A stretch of DNA of 10,479 bases from Eubacteriales bacterium (GTDB lineage Bacteria > Bacillota_A > Clostridia > Lachnospirales > Lachnospiraceae): assembly GCA_030533315.1 (NCBI GenBank), contig JAUNJL010000080.1, positions 1-10,479 of the forward strand. Direction: 5' to 3'. A program made the translations under genes and the position numbers. This document shows positions 1-7,705 of the stretch, piece after piece. Numbering within the stretch: the first letter of the stretch is position 1; each line of letters starts with the position of its first letter. The notes beneath the pieces are model-generated. The model worked only from the letters and a program-made list of their open reading frames with translations, was not told the origin of the DNA and ran no database searches.

Positions 1-783
1 TTCCAGACGGTTTATCAGAGCTTTTTTAAGACAGGAGATTTCGGACGGGGCAATATTTTTGTAGGTTTGCAGAATTATCAGAAGGTGTTCGGAGACAAGA
101 CGATCTGGCAGGCGATACTGAATACGTTTAAATATGCCATTATGGAGGTACCGCTGTCCATTATTATTTCGCTTGTGCTTGCTGTTTTGCTGAACCGCAA
201 AATGAAAGGACGGACAGCATACCGCACGATCATCTTCCTTCCGATGGTAGCGGCTCCGGCAGCAGTTGCCATGGTATGGAGATGGCTGTTCAATTCAGAG
301 TTTGGTCTTATCAATAATGTGTTCCACACGAACGTAAGGTGGGTTTCCGATCCGAAGATCGCTGTGTTTTCTATTGCCGTGATCGGTATCTGGTCCATCA
401 TCGGCTATAATATGGTCCTTTTTATTTCCGGACTTCAGGAGATCCCAAGGGATTATTATGAGGCGGCGGAAATAGACGGGGCCACCGGTGTGAAGCAGTT
501 TTTCAATATTACGATTCCGCTGCTTTCCCCGACAATCTTTTTTGTAGTGGTTACCCGTGTGATCGGAGCGCTGCAGGTGTTTGACCTGATCTACATGGTT
601 ATGGACAAGTCCAATCCGGCTCTTTCCAAAACACAGTCGCTGGTATACCTGTTCTATCAATATTCCTTTGTGAATAAAAACATGGGCTACGGTTCTACGA
701 TCGTTGTCGTGCTTCTTGTCATCACAATGATCATTACCGTAATCCAGATGATCGGACAGAAGAGATGGGTATTCTATAATTGA
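1..783 (+). CDS. Sugar ABC transporter permease, MalF/MsmF-like (5' partial)
   Basis: This is one of the two membrane subunits of a carbohydrate ABC importer (binding-protein-dependent permease, MalF/UgpA/MsmF group). The frame is open from base 1, so the true start and probably the first 30-40 residues, with the first membrane helix, lie left of the window. The visible part begins with the family-typical stretch around FVGLQNYQKVF. It then has several strongly hydrophobic segments. The cytoplasmic EAA loop is at about bases 460-522 (YYEAAEIDGA, then the ITIPL end), which docks the ATPase. The stop codon lies directly against the ribosome binding site of the next permease, so the two are translated as a pair. 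The downstream alpha-galactosidases suggest melibiose, raffinose or related alpha-galactosides as substrate; this is inferred from context, not from the permease sequence. Confidence 0.93.
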   Translation, partial: FQTVYQSFFKTGDFGRGNIFVGLQNYQKVFGDKTIWQAILNTFKYAIMEVPLSIIISLVLAVLLNRKMKGRTAYRTIIFLPMVAAPAAVAMVWRWLFNSEFGLINNVFHTNVRWVSDPKIAVFSIAVIGIWSIIGYNMVLFISGLQEIPRDYYEAAEIDGATGVKQFFNITIPLLSPTIFFVVVTRVIGALQVFDLIYMVMDKSNPALSKTQSLVYLFYQYSFVNKNMGYGSTIVVVLLVITMIITVIQMIGQKRWVFYN

Positions 784-789
784 GGAGGG
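784..789 (+). promoter_or_regulatory. Ribosome binding site of second permease
   Basis: GGAGGG starts immediately after the TGA stop of the first permease and lies 7 nt before the ATG at 797. The tight junction supports translational coupling of the two permease subunits. Confidence 0.8.
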
Positions 790-796
790 AAATTGT

Positions 797-1627
797 ATGG
801 ATGCAAAAAAAAGGATGATGTCGGTTCTGATCCATGGGATTCTGATCCTGGTATCGATTACAATGCTGGTTCCCTTTGCCTGGATGGTGCTTACCGCTTT
901 TAAGACCGTGACAGAGGCCACAGCGGTGAACCCCTTCGTTATATTCCCGGCGGAGTGGAGGACAGATTCATTTAAAGAAGTTATGCGAAATATGAATTTC
1001 ATGGTTCTCTACAAGAATACGCTTCTTCTGATATTCTTCCGGGTAGTCTGCGCGGTGCTGACGGCTACCATGGCAGGATATGCCTTTGGACGTCTGAATT
1101 TCAAAGGAAGAGATATGGCGTTTTCTCTCGTACTGTTCCAGATGATGGTTCCGGTACAGATTTTCATTATTCCCCAGTATCTTATGATCAGTAAGATGCA
1201 TATGCTGAATACGATCTTTGCCCTGGTATTTCCCGGCCTGGTAACTGCCTTCGGCACATTTTTGCTGAGACAGGCATATATGGGACTTCCCAAAGAGCTT
1301 GAGGAGGCAGCCCGCCTGGACGGCTGCAACATCGGTCAGACGTTTCTGTTTGTGATGCTTCCTTTGACCCGGTCCAGCATGGTCGCTCTGGGCATTTTTA
1401 CCGCAGTGTTTGCGTTTAAGGACCTGATGTGGCCGATGATCGTAAATACAGACAAGGACATGCTGGTGCTGTCGGCGGCGCTTGCAAAGATGCAGGGACA
1501 GTATTCTTCAAAGTTCCCGGAGTTAATGGCAGCATCTCTGATCGCCTGTGTTCCGATGATCGTGATCTATGTTATCTTCCAGAAGCAGTTCATTGAAGGT
1601 ATCGCGACCAGCGGTGGTAAATTATAA
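797..1627 (+). CDS. Sugar ABC transporter permease, MalG/MsmG-like
   Basis: This is the second membrane subunit of the carbohydrate ABC importer, 276 residues, the normal length for the MalG/LacG/MsmG group. An N-terminal helix at about residues 10-34 is followed by the family-typical MVLTAFKT stretch. Further hydrophobic segments lie near 72-96, 108-130, 138-158, 193-212 and 243-262. The EAA loop is at residues 169-190 (EEAARLDGCN, ending in MLPL), the site that contacts the nucleotide-binding subunit. The C-terminus (QKQFIEGIATSGGKL) is typical of the family. The ATG at 797 has a good ribosome binding site and begins 13 nt after the previous stop. The protein forms a heterodimer with the upstream permease. 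No ATP-binding protein is encoded nearby, so it probably uses a shared MsmK-type ATPase encoded elsewhere. Confidence 0.95.
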   Translation: MDAKKRMMSVLIHGILILVSITMLVPFAWMVLTAFKTVTEATAVNPFVIFPAEWRTDSFKEVMRNMNFMVLYKNTLLLIFFRVVCAVLTATMAGYAFGRLNFKGRDMAFSLVLFQMMVPVQIFIIPQYLMISKMHMLNTIFALVFPGLVTAFGTFLLRQAYMGLPKELEEAARLDGCNIGQTFLFVMLPLTRSSMVALGIFTAVFAFKDLMWPMIVNTDKDMLVLSAALAKMQGQYSSKFPELMAASLIACVPMIVIYVIFQKQFIEGIATSGGKL

Positions 1628-1724
1628 AAAAGTTTTGGATTTATCTATTCGCCGAGCAGCAGATATGAGTAGGAAAAGCGCATAGGCGCGATGTAAGGCG
1701 GATGATCATTTTCAGGAGGTTATA
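1628..1724 (+). other. Operon-internal spacer before the GH36 gene
   Basis: This 97-nt gap separates the transporter genes from the first alpha-galactosidase and is the largest gap in the operon. It holds a short stem-loop (GCGC at 1678-1681, loop ATAG, GCGC at 1686-1689) and further CGCC/GGCG complementarity around 1650-1699. I see no T-run that would make it a terminator and no convincing promoter hexamers. It ends in a strong ribosome binding site, CAGGAGG at 1713-1719. It may be an RNA-processing or mRNA-stability element, or a fragment of a dispersed repeat; the function is unknown. Confidence 0.4.
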
Positions 1725-3968
1725 ATGGCTGTTATTCATCATCAAAACACAAACATTTTTCACATCTGTAATGAAGAACTGAGCTATATCATCCGTGTTA
1801 TGGAAAATGGACAGCTAGAGAATCTTTACTATGGAAAAAGGATCCACGATCGGGAAGGTCTGGAAATTTTCCATGAAGAGGAGATGCGGCCTCAGATGAC
1901 GGTATCCCGGCCTGATCCGTCGTTTTTGTCCATGCATTTTACGAAGCAGGAATACCCGGTTTATGGAACAGGAGACTACAGATCCCCTGCTTTTACGGTC
2001 GCCCAGCCAAACGGCAGCCGTATTGTGAATTTTACTTATGTATCTCATAAGATTTATAAAGGCAAGGTCCCTATCATTCCGCTTCCGGCCACATATGTGG
2101 AGCAGGAGGATGAGGCGGAGACTTTGGAGCTGCTTTTGCATGACAGCCTGATCAACACGGATCTTATCCTTACCTATACGGTATACCGCGATTATCCGGT
2201 GATCACACGCAATACCCGTGTGTGCCATCACGGGGATGAGCCGGTGACACTGGAGCGGGTGATGAGCGCAAGCGTGGAATTTCCTGATATGGATTATGAG
2301 ATGGTTCATCTTTCCGGAGCATGGGCCAGAGAACGTTACGTAAAGACGAGAAAGCTGGAGATGGGTATCCAGGCGGTGCAGAGTCTTTGCGGTACCTGCA
2401 GCAGCGCGGATCACAATCCATTTCTTGCTTTAAAAAGACCTGGAACAAATGAACATCAGGGAGAGGTATTCGGCTTCAGCCTGGTTTACAGCGGCAATTA
2501 CCTTGCACAGATCGAGGTGACGACCTTTGACATTACCCGCGTAATGATGGGAATCCATCCGGAAAACTTCTTCTGGACGCTGGAGAAAGGGGAAGAATTT
2601 CAGAGCCCTGAGGTGGTAATGGTATACAGTGACAGCGGACTGAACAAGATGAGCCAGGTATATCACAGGCTTTACCGTACCCGTCTGGCGCGCGGCATGT
2701 GGAGAGACCGTCCAAGACCGATTCTGCTGAATAACTGGGAGGCAACTTATTTTGATTTTAACGAAGAAGATATTCTGAACATCGCACGTAAGGCAAAAGA
2801 GGTGGGAGTGGAGCTTTTTGTCCTTGATGACGGCTGGTTTGGCGCGCGAAATGACGACTACAGAGGCCTGGGCGACTGGTATGTAAATATGCGGAAGCTT
2901 CCCGCAGGTATTTCCGGGCTTTCCAGAAAGATCGAGGAGCTTGGCCTGAAGTTTGGCTTCTGGGTGGAACTGGAGATGGTCAACAAAGACAGCGATCTGT
3001 ACAGGGCCCATCCGGACTGGGTGATCGGAGTTCCCGGACGGTATGAATCTCAGGCAAGGCATCAGCATGTCCTTGACTTCTCCAGAAAAGAAGTCGTAGA
3101 TTATATTTATGAGATGATTGAAAAAGTGATTGCGGAAGCTTCCATTTCCTACATCAAATGGGACATGAACCGCTATATGTCTGAGCCCTTCAGCCGCGGA
3201 ACAGACGCGAAGGGACAGGGAAAGTTTATGCACAGATATATTCTCGGTGTGTACGACCTTTACAGGAGGCTGACAGAGCGCTTTCCCGATATTCTGTTTG
3301 AATCCTGTGCAAGCGGCGGCGCCAGATTTGATCCCGCGATGCTGTATTTTGCGCCTCAGACGTGGACAAGCGATGATACGGATGCTTTGGAGCGTTTAAA
3401 GATCCAGTACGGAACCTCATATGTGTATCCGGTTGTGAGTATGGGATCTCATGTATCCGCAGTTCCGAACCATCAGCTTTTCAGGACAACGTCTCTTTCT
3501 ACCCGCGCCAACGTGGCGTATTTCGGAACGTTCGGCTATGAGCTGGATCTGAATATGCTAAGCGAAGAAGAACTCAGCCAGGTCAGGAACCAGATTGAGT
3601 TTATGAAAGAATACAGAGAACTGATTCAGATGGAAGGTGATTTTTACCGGCTGCTGAATCCCTTTGAAGGAAATGATACGGCATGGATCGTGGTTTCCCG
3701 TGACAGACAAAAGGCAGTGGCAGGCTTCTATCAAAGGCTGAACCGTGTAAACGGAGCCTGGCTGCGGCTGCGGCTGAGAGGGCTTGATCCGGACCGGCTT
3801 TATACTTTGGAATGGAGATGGGACAAGGCTTCTGAACGCGGGGACGCGCGTACAGCTTCCCGCCAGGTATACGGCAGCGAGCTTATGTATGCGGGGATTC
3901 CGATTTCCCGGGAAATATTGAATCAGAAGGGTGGAGATTTTGCCTCTGTTCTGTTTACACTTTCCTGA
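1725..3968 (+). CDS. aga: Alpha-galactosidase, glycoside hydrolase family 36
   Basis: The enzyme hydrolyses terminal alpha-1,6-linked galactose from melibiose, raffinose and stachyose with retention of configuration. It is 747 residues long, close to the roughly 730-residue bacterial GH36 subgroup I enzymes (AgaA/RafA/MelA36). No signal peptide is visible, so it is cytoplasmic. In order there is an N-terminal beta-rich domain (about 1-325), a TIM-barrel catalytic domain (about 330-640) and a small C-terminal beta domain. Visible motifs are NNWEATYFDF (336-345), the substrate-binding VLDDGWFG with D368/D369, the nucleophile D480 in KWDMNR, the ESCASGG loop with C528 and G531, and the acid/base D550 in WTSDDTDA. 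The 70-residue spacing of the two catalytic aspartates agrees with characterised members. The ATG has a strong AGGAGG site. The gene follows the sugar permeases and precedes an AraC regulator by 17 nt. Confidence 0.97.
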   Translation: MAVIHHQNTNIFHICNEELSYIIRVMENGQLENLYYGKRIHDREGLEIFHEEEMRPQMTVSRPDPSFLSMHFTKQEYPVYGTGDYRSPAFTVAQPNGSRIVNFTYVSHKIYKGKVPIIPLPATYVEQEDEAETLELLLHDSLINTDLILTYTVYRDYPVITRNTRVCHHGDEPVTLERVMSASVEFPDMDYEMVHLSGAWARERYVKTRKLEMGIQAVQSLCGTCSSADHNPFLALKRPGTNEHQGEVFGFSLVYSGNYLAQIEVTTFDITRVMMGIHPENFFWTLEKGEEFQSPEVVMVYSDSGLNKMSQVYHRLYRTRLARGMWRDRPRPILLNNWEATYFDFNEEDILNIARKAKEVGVELFVLDDGWFGARNDDYRGLGDWYVNMRKLPAGISGLSRKIEELGLKFGFWVELEMVNKDSDLYRAHPDWVIGVPGRYESQARHQHVLDFSRKEVVDYIYEMIEKVIAEASISYIKWDMNRYMSEPFSRGTDAKGQGKFMHRYILGVYDLYRRLTERFPDILFESCASGGARFDPAMLYFAPQTWTSDDTDALERLKIQYGTSYVYPVVSMGSHVSAVPNHQLFRTTSLSTRANVAYFGTFGYELDLNMLSEEELSQVRNQIEFMKEYRELIQMEGDFYRLLNPFEGNDTAWIVVSRDRQKAVAGFYQRLNRVNGAWLRLRLRGLDPDRLYTLEWRWDKASERGDARTASRQVYGSELMYAGIPISREILNQKGGDFASVLFTLS

Positions 3969-3973
3969 TCAGG

Positions 3974-3980
3974 GGAGGTG
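3974..3980 (+). promoter_or_regulatory. Ribosome binding site fixing a TTG start
   Basis: GGAGGTG lies 5 nt before TTG at 3986. It is the only good site at the head of the regulator frame, and the first in-frame ATG would remove about 67 residues of the cupin domain. The TTG start is therefore preferred. A weak start codon would keep regulator levels low relative to the enzymes. Confidence 0.8.
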
Positions 3981-3985
3981 ACAAA

Positions 3986-4906
3986 TTGGAAAAAAAGCCT
4001 ATTAATTATACAGAATCAAAGGAATACCGCTGCCTGGAGAACATTCAGAGGCAGCCCGTAGATCTTTACCTGCGATACTGCGGGAGAGAAAGCTGTACTC
4101 CATCCCATCGGTTTGGTCCGAATCAGAGAAGATCGTATGTGATACATGTGGTGCTGGAGGGAAAGGGAACCCTGGAGCTGGATGGGATGAAATATTACCT
4201 GAAACCGGGCAGTGCGTTTCTGCTTCAGCCGGGTGTGACCGCCTGGTACGAGGCGGATGACAAGGATCCCTGGACCTATTGCTGGATAGGGTTTGAGGGC
4301 CTTCTGGCGGATGAAAGCATGAGCAACGCCGGATTTTCCAGAAAAAATCCTGTCCGCGTTATCGGCTGCAAAAGCGAGGTGGATCAGATCATTACCCAGA
4401 TGCTTGCAGCCCACGAGCTGTCCTGGAAGGATTATCTGAAGAGAAATAGTCTGCTGTTTCTGCTGTTTGCGACTCTGGCCGAGGATTACCAAAGCACCAT
4501 TTCGGTGGAAAAGGTAAAGTCGGATTATAACGGGTTTGCTTCCGTGTATGTCAGACAGGCCATCGAGTATATGAACAACAATTACGGCAAACGGATACGG
4601 ATCGGTGAACTGGCAGATTTTCTGGGAGTGAACCGATGCTATTTGTCGGAATGCTTTAAGCAGCACGTTGGGATTTCTCCGCAGGAATACCTGCAGAAAA
4701 TCCGTATGGAAAAGGCAATGCAGCTTTTGCAGAGAACAGATTTTTCTGTGAATAAGGTGGCGAATACTGTGGGCTATCAGGATCAGTTAGCTTTTTCCAA
4801 GGCATTTCGGAAATACAGCGGCAGGAGTCCGATGAAATATAAAGAGGAGGAACAGAAGCTGCTGGTCTGGAATAAAAAAAATGAGAGTACAGACATCGAA
4901 TTATGA
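3986..4906 (+). CDS. AraC-family transcriptional regulator with N-terminal cupin sugar-sensing domain
   Basis: This is a DNA-binding regulator of 306 residues, the usual AraC/XylS length. Residues about 20-115 form a cupin-like arabinose-binding-type domain (HVVLEGKGTLELDG, then YYLKPGSAFLLQPG and WTYCWIGFEG), expected to bind a sugar. Residues about 188-288 form the two-helix-turn-helix DNA-binding domain: helix-turn-helix one at 205-226 (IGELADFLGVNRCYLSECFK) and two at 254-276, followed by the family signature end YSGRSPMKYK. The layout resembles MsmR/RafR-type activators of raffinose and melibiose operons. It sits between the two alpha-galactosidase genes, 17 nt after the first and 33 nt before the second. 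It is thus co-transcribed with its likely targets, which allows feedback through its own operon. The ligand is inferred from context only. Confidence 0.94.
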   Translation: MEKKPINYTESKEYRCLENIQRQPVDLYLRYCGRESCTPSHRFGPNQRRSYVIHVVLEGKGTLELDGMKYYLKPGSAFLLQPGVTAWYEADDKDPWTYCWIGFEGLLADESMSNAGFSRKNPVRVIGCKSEVDQIITQMLAAHELSWKDYLKRNSLLFLLFATLAEDYQSTISVEKVKSDYNGFASVYVRQAIEYMNNNYGKRIRIGELADFLGVNRCYLSECFKQHVGISPQEYLQKIRMEKAMQLLQRTDFSVNKVANTVGYQDQLAFSKAFRKYSGRSPMKYKEEEQKLLVWNKKNESTDIEL

Positions 4907-4927
4907 CAGAGGCGCCGAATGCGTCAG

Positions 4928-4934
4928 AAGGAGG
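4928..4934 (+). promoter_or_regulatory. Ribosome binding site fixing the melA start
   Basis: AAGGAGG lies 5 nt before the ATG at 4940. An in-frame ATG at 4919 would place this site inside the coding region, add seven residues unlike the family (MRQKEVY) and have no site of its own, so 4940 is the better start. Confidence 0.85.
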
Positions 4935-4939
4935 TATAT

Positions 4940-6262
4940 ATGGTGAAAATTACTTTTATGGGTGCGGGCAGCACGGTGTTTGCGCGCAATGTACTTGGTG
5001 ATTGTATGTGTACTCCGGCTCTCAGAGACAGTGAGATCGCGCTGTATGACATTGATCCTGAGAGACTGGAGGATTCAAAAATAATTCTTTCCGCCATCAA
5101 CCATAATGTAAATGAAGACCGCGCAGTGATCAAAACATATCTTGGGGAAGAAAACAGAAAGGATGCTCTTCGCGACGCGGATTTCGTCGTAAACGCGATC
5201 CAGGTGGGCGGCTACGATCCCTGCACGATCACGGATTTTGAGATTCCGAAGAAATACGGCCTGAAGCAGACGATCGCGGATACCCTTGGCATCGGCGGCA
5301 TTATGCGTGCTCTTCGTACCATTCCTGTTCTGGAAGGGTTTGCCCGGGACATGGAAGAGGTCTGTCCCAATACTTTGTTTTTGAATTATTCCAATCCGAT
5401 GGCTATGCTGACAGGCTATATGCAGAGATACACAAAGGTTCGGACCGTGGGTCTTTGCCACAGTGTACAGGTCTGCTCGGAGACTTTGCTGAAGAGTCTT
5501 GGCATGGAGGATGCTCTGGAGGGAAGGCAGGAGCTGATCGCAGGGATCAATCATATGGGATGGCTTCTGGAATTGAGAGATAAGGATGGAAATGATCTGT
5601 ATCCCGAGATCCGCAGGCGTGTGGAGGAAAAAGCAAAATCAGGCGAGAAGCATGATGATATGGTAAGGTTTGAATATATCCGCCACTTAGGCTATTATTG
5701 TACGGAGTCAAGCGAGCACAACGCAGAGTATAATCCCTGGTTCATCAAGTCCAAATATCCGGAGATGATCGAGGAATTTCATATTCCGCTGGATGAATAT
5801 CCAAGACGGTGCATCAACCAGATCGAGGGCTGGGAGAAGGAGCGGGAAGGGATCTTAAAAGACGGAAAGATCACCCATGAAAGAAGCCATGAGTATGCTT
5901 CCTACATCATGGAGGCTGTTGTGACAGGAGTTCCATACAAGATCGGTGGAAATGTGCTGAACAATGGGTATATTGACAATCTTCCTGCTGACGCCTGTGT
6001 GGAGGTTCCCTGCTATATTGACAAAACCGGCGTACATCCGGTGAAGGTGGGGAAGCTTCCTGTTCATCTGGCCGCTCTGAACTCAACAAATATCGGAGCG
6101 CAGTTGACAGCGATCGAAGCCGCAGCGACAAAAGACCGCCGTAAGATCTATCAGGCGGCCATGCTTGATCCGCATACAGGCGCGGAATTGAATATCCAGG
6201 ATATTATCCGGATGTGCGACGAGCTGATCGAAGCCCATGGAGATTATATGAAGGGCTATTGA
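4940..6262 (+). CDS. melA: Alpha-galactosidase, glycoside hydrolase family 4 (MelA type)
   Basis: This NAD- and Mn-dependent alpha-galactosidase works by oxidation at C3 and elimination, not by ordinary hydrolysis. From ATG 4940 it is 440 residues, close to E. coli MelA at about 450, and cytoplasmic. The N-terminal dinucleotide-binding fold starts MVKITFMGAGSTVFARNVLGD (about 1-21). Residues 89-130 (VGGYDPCTITDFE through the TIADTLG and GGIMRALRTIP runs) closely follow MelA. The NYSNPMAM segment carries N152. CHSV at 173-176 supplies the metal ligand C173 and is the GH4 signature I associate with alpha-galactosidases. GINHMGW supplies the second metal ligand, H205. ESSEH (257-260) and EYPRRC (286-291) are also family blocks. 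The gene is last in the operon and is followed by a stem-loop. Activity on melibiose is likely; longer raffinose-family sugars are less certain. Confidence 0.96.
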   Translation: MVKITFMGAGSTVFARNVLGDCMCTPALRDSEIALYDIDPERLEDSKIILSAINHNVNEDRAVIKTYLGEENRKDALRDADFVVNAIQVGGYDPCTITDFEIPKKYGLKQTIADTLGIGGIMRALRTIPVLEGFARDMEEVCPNTLFLNYSNPMAMLTGYMQRYTKVRTVGLCHSVQVCSETLLKSLGMEDALEGRQELIAGINHMGWLLELRDKDGNDLYPEIRRRVEEKAKSGEKHDDMVRFEYIRHLGYYCTESSEHNAEYNPWFIKSKYPEMIEEFHIPLDEYPRRCINQIEGWEKEREGILKDGKITHERSHEYASYIMEAVVTGVPYKIGGNVLNNGYIDNLPADACVEVPCYIDKTGVHPVKVGKLPVHLAALNSTNIGAQLTAIEAAATKDRRKIYQAAMLDPHTGAELNIQDIIRMCDELIEAHGDYMKGY

Positions 6263-6293
6263 TCTGTCATGGATACGGGCCGTGTCTGGCTTG

Positions 6294-6335
6294 GCGCGAT
6301 CACCGGAGCGGGGCATCCGGTGATCCGCGCAGTCC
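6294..6335 (+). terminator. Probable intrinsic terminator of the alpha-galactoside operon
   Basis: An inverted repeat with GATCACCGGA (6298-6307) pairs perfectly with TCCGGTGATC (6316-6325) across an 8-nt loop. Outer GCGC arms (6294-6297 and 6327-6330) extend it past one bulged C. It is followed by CCTTTTG, a short T-run. It lies 31 nt after the melA stop. The weak T-run lowers confidence in its efficiency. On the minus strand the same stem has no T-run, so it is not a clear terminator for guaD. Confidence 0.7.
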
Positions 6336-6409
6336 TTTTGTGATCCTTTGCGGCAGAGTGCTCTCCCTTTCTTAAGATTCTCCTTGAAAGGACACCGGAA
6401 GGGGGCAAT
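6336..6409. other. Convergent spacer between melA and guaD
   Basis: The remaining bases between the operon terminator and the guaD stop hold a small TCCTT-GA-AAGGA palindrome at 6381-6392 and nothing else I recognise. No good terminator for guaD on the minus strand is seen here. Confidence 0.4.
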
Positions 6410-7690
6410 CTAAAAGATTTGTTTCCCTGCCACGTATTTTCCTGCGAGATTGCGGTCGTCGGACAGGTAGACCAGGCGCTCCAGCCGCTCCATAGGGGTG
6501 AGAGGCTGGGGATGGGGAAGGTTTTCGTCGGTGAGGATCAGGGCGTCGAAGGCATAGCCCTCCTGAAAAGAGCCCACCTTTCCGAAGAAAGCGCCGCCTC
6601 CAAGGGTAGCCATGTAAAAGGCCTCCTCCAGGGTCAGGGGAGCTAAGGAATCGTCCACCAGGCGCCAGCGGAGCTTGGAAACCTGGATGGCGTCTGCCAT
6701 GGCCCGGAAAAGGGAGAGGGAGAAGCCTCCCGCGATGTCGCTTCCAAGTCCCATGTGAAGCCCTTCCTTCAGATACCGGCGGGCCGGGGCAATGCCGGAG
6801 GCGATGTTTGTGTTTGACTGAGGACAGTGGGCCACAAAGACGCCCCGCTCTTTGATGAGGGCGATCTCCTCATCATTGGAGTAGACGCAGTGGGCCATGA
6901 TGGTGGGACAGCCCTCGCCGCCAAAGAGGCCGAACTGATCGTAGGCATCCCCATAAAAACGGCTGGAGGGGCAAAGCTCCTGAACCCAGGCGATCTCCCC
7001 TCTGTTTTCCGAGAGATGGGACTGCACCGGCAGGCTATACTGCTTTTGAAGGGCGGAAAGCTCCCTCATCAGCGGGTCGCTGCAGGAGGGGATAAAGCGG
7101 GGCGTCAGGATGGGACGGGTATTTTCAAAACGTCCCAGGGCCTGGCAGATCCAGTCCTTCGTAGCTGCGGCGGAGGCCAAAGCGCTTTCCTCCTGAAGAA
7201 GGGGGGAGCCGTTTCGGTCCATGTTGACCTTTCCCACCAGGGTGATCAGGCCCGTTTCCTCCAAAAACTCCATAAGAAGGATGGTGGCCTTTGTATGGAG
7301 GGTGGCAAAGATGCAGGCTCTGGTGGTAGGACTGCGTTTTAAATCCCCGGCAAAGATGGCGTAGGCCTTTTTTGCGTAAGAGAGGTCGGCGTATTTTGCT
7401 TCCTGGGGGAAGGTGACGGTGTTCAGCCATTCCAGCAGCTCCAGATCCATGGAAGTGCCCCGGTAGCAGTACTGGGGGGCGTGAAGATGAAGATCGGTAA
7501 AGCCGGGAATGATCAGTGAGTCTCCCTGGTCATAAACGGGAATCCCCTGATATTTCTCGGGAAGTACAGGAAAGACGCCTGCGGAAGCTCCGTCTTCACA
7601 GAGAACATAGCCCTTTTCTGTGACGGAGATATGCTGGGCGTCCAGAGAGTAGATGATGGTGCCTTTTAAGGCAAACGTGGTATTTGTCAT
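6410..7690 (-). CDS. guaD: Guanine deaminase
   Basis: This enzyme is a zinc amidohydrolase that converts guanine to xanthine and ammonia, the entry step of guanine breakdown and salvage. It is 426 residues from the chosen start, near the usual 430-450. Metal-binding motifs in order are H68 and H70 (LHLHAPQY), H225 (SHLSEN), H267 (AHCVY) and D318 (GSDIAGG). Hallmarks of the GuaD subgroup are MDLELLEWLNTVTFPQEAKY (81-100) and VGKVNMDRN (152-160). The C-terminus DDRNLAGKYVAGKQIF matches the family end. The frame is open further upstream to 7750, but those 20 codons run through the riboswitch and lack a ribosome binding site. The ATG at 7690 has AAGGAGG 8 nt before it. The gene stands alone, preceded by a strong promoter and a guanine-type riboswitch that fits the substrate. 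One departure from better-known GuaD proteins is CPQSNTN (289-295) where I expect CPTSN; this looks like a lineage variant. Confidence 0.94.
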   Translation of the reverse strand: MTNTTFALKGTIIYSLDAQHISVTEKGYVLCEDGASAGVFPVLPEKYQGIPVYDQGDSLIIPGFTDLHLHAPQYCYRGTSMDLELLEWLNTVTFPQEAKYADLSYAKKAYAIFAGDLKRSPTTRACIFATLHTKATILLMEFLEETGLITLVGKVNMDRNGSPLLQEESALASAAATKDWICQALGRFENTRPILTPRFIPSCSDPLMRELSALQKQYSLPVQSHLSENRGEIAWVQELCPSSRFYGDAYDQFGLFGGEGCPTIMAHCVYSNDEEIALIKERGVFVAHCPQSNTNIASGIAPARRYLKEGLHMGLGSDIAGGFSLSLFRAMADAIQVSKLRWRLVDDSLAPLTLEEAFYMATLGGGAFFGKVGSFQEGYAFDALILTDENLPHPQPLTPMERLERLVYLSDDRNLAGKYVAGKQIF

Positions 7691-7698
7691 GGTTGACT

Positions 7699-7705
7699 CC
7701 TCCTT
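7699..7705 (-). promoter_or_regulatory. Ribosome binding site of guaD
   Basis: AAGGAGG on the minus strand lies 8 nt before ATG 7690. It follows directly on the T-run of the riboswitch expression platform, so it could be controlled either by termination before it or by being masked. Confidence 0.85.

Noticed and set aside
295..1002. Minus-strand open frame of about 235 codons across the permease junction
   Set aside because: It is antisense to two clear permeases and has no domain signature; the His-, Arg- and Ile-rich content is typical of a shadow.
1671..1689. Possible CcpA (cre) site around GGAAAAGCGCATAG in the operon spacer
   Set aside because: Only the GAAA-GCGC half resembles the cre consensus. 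The second half (expected TTTCA) does not match, and the site is far from any visible promoter.
6827..7342. Plus-strand open frame of about 171 codons opposite guaD
   Set aside because: No recognisable motif or promoter, and it lies wholly within the well-supported guanine deaminase gene.
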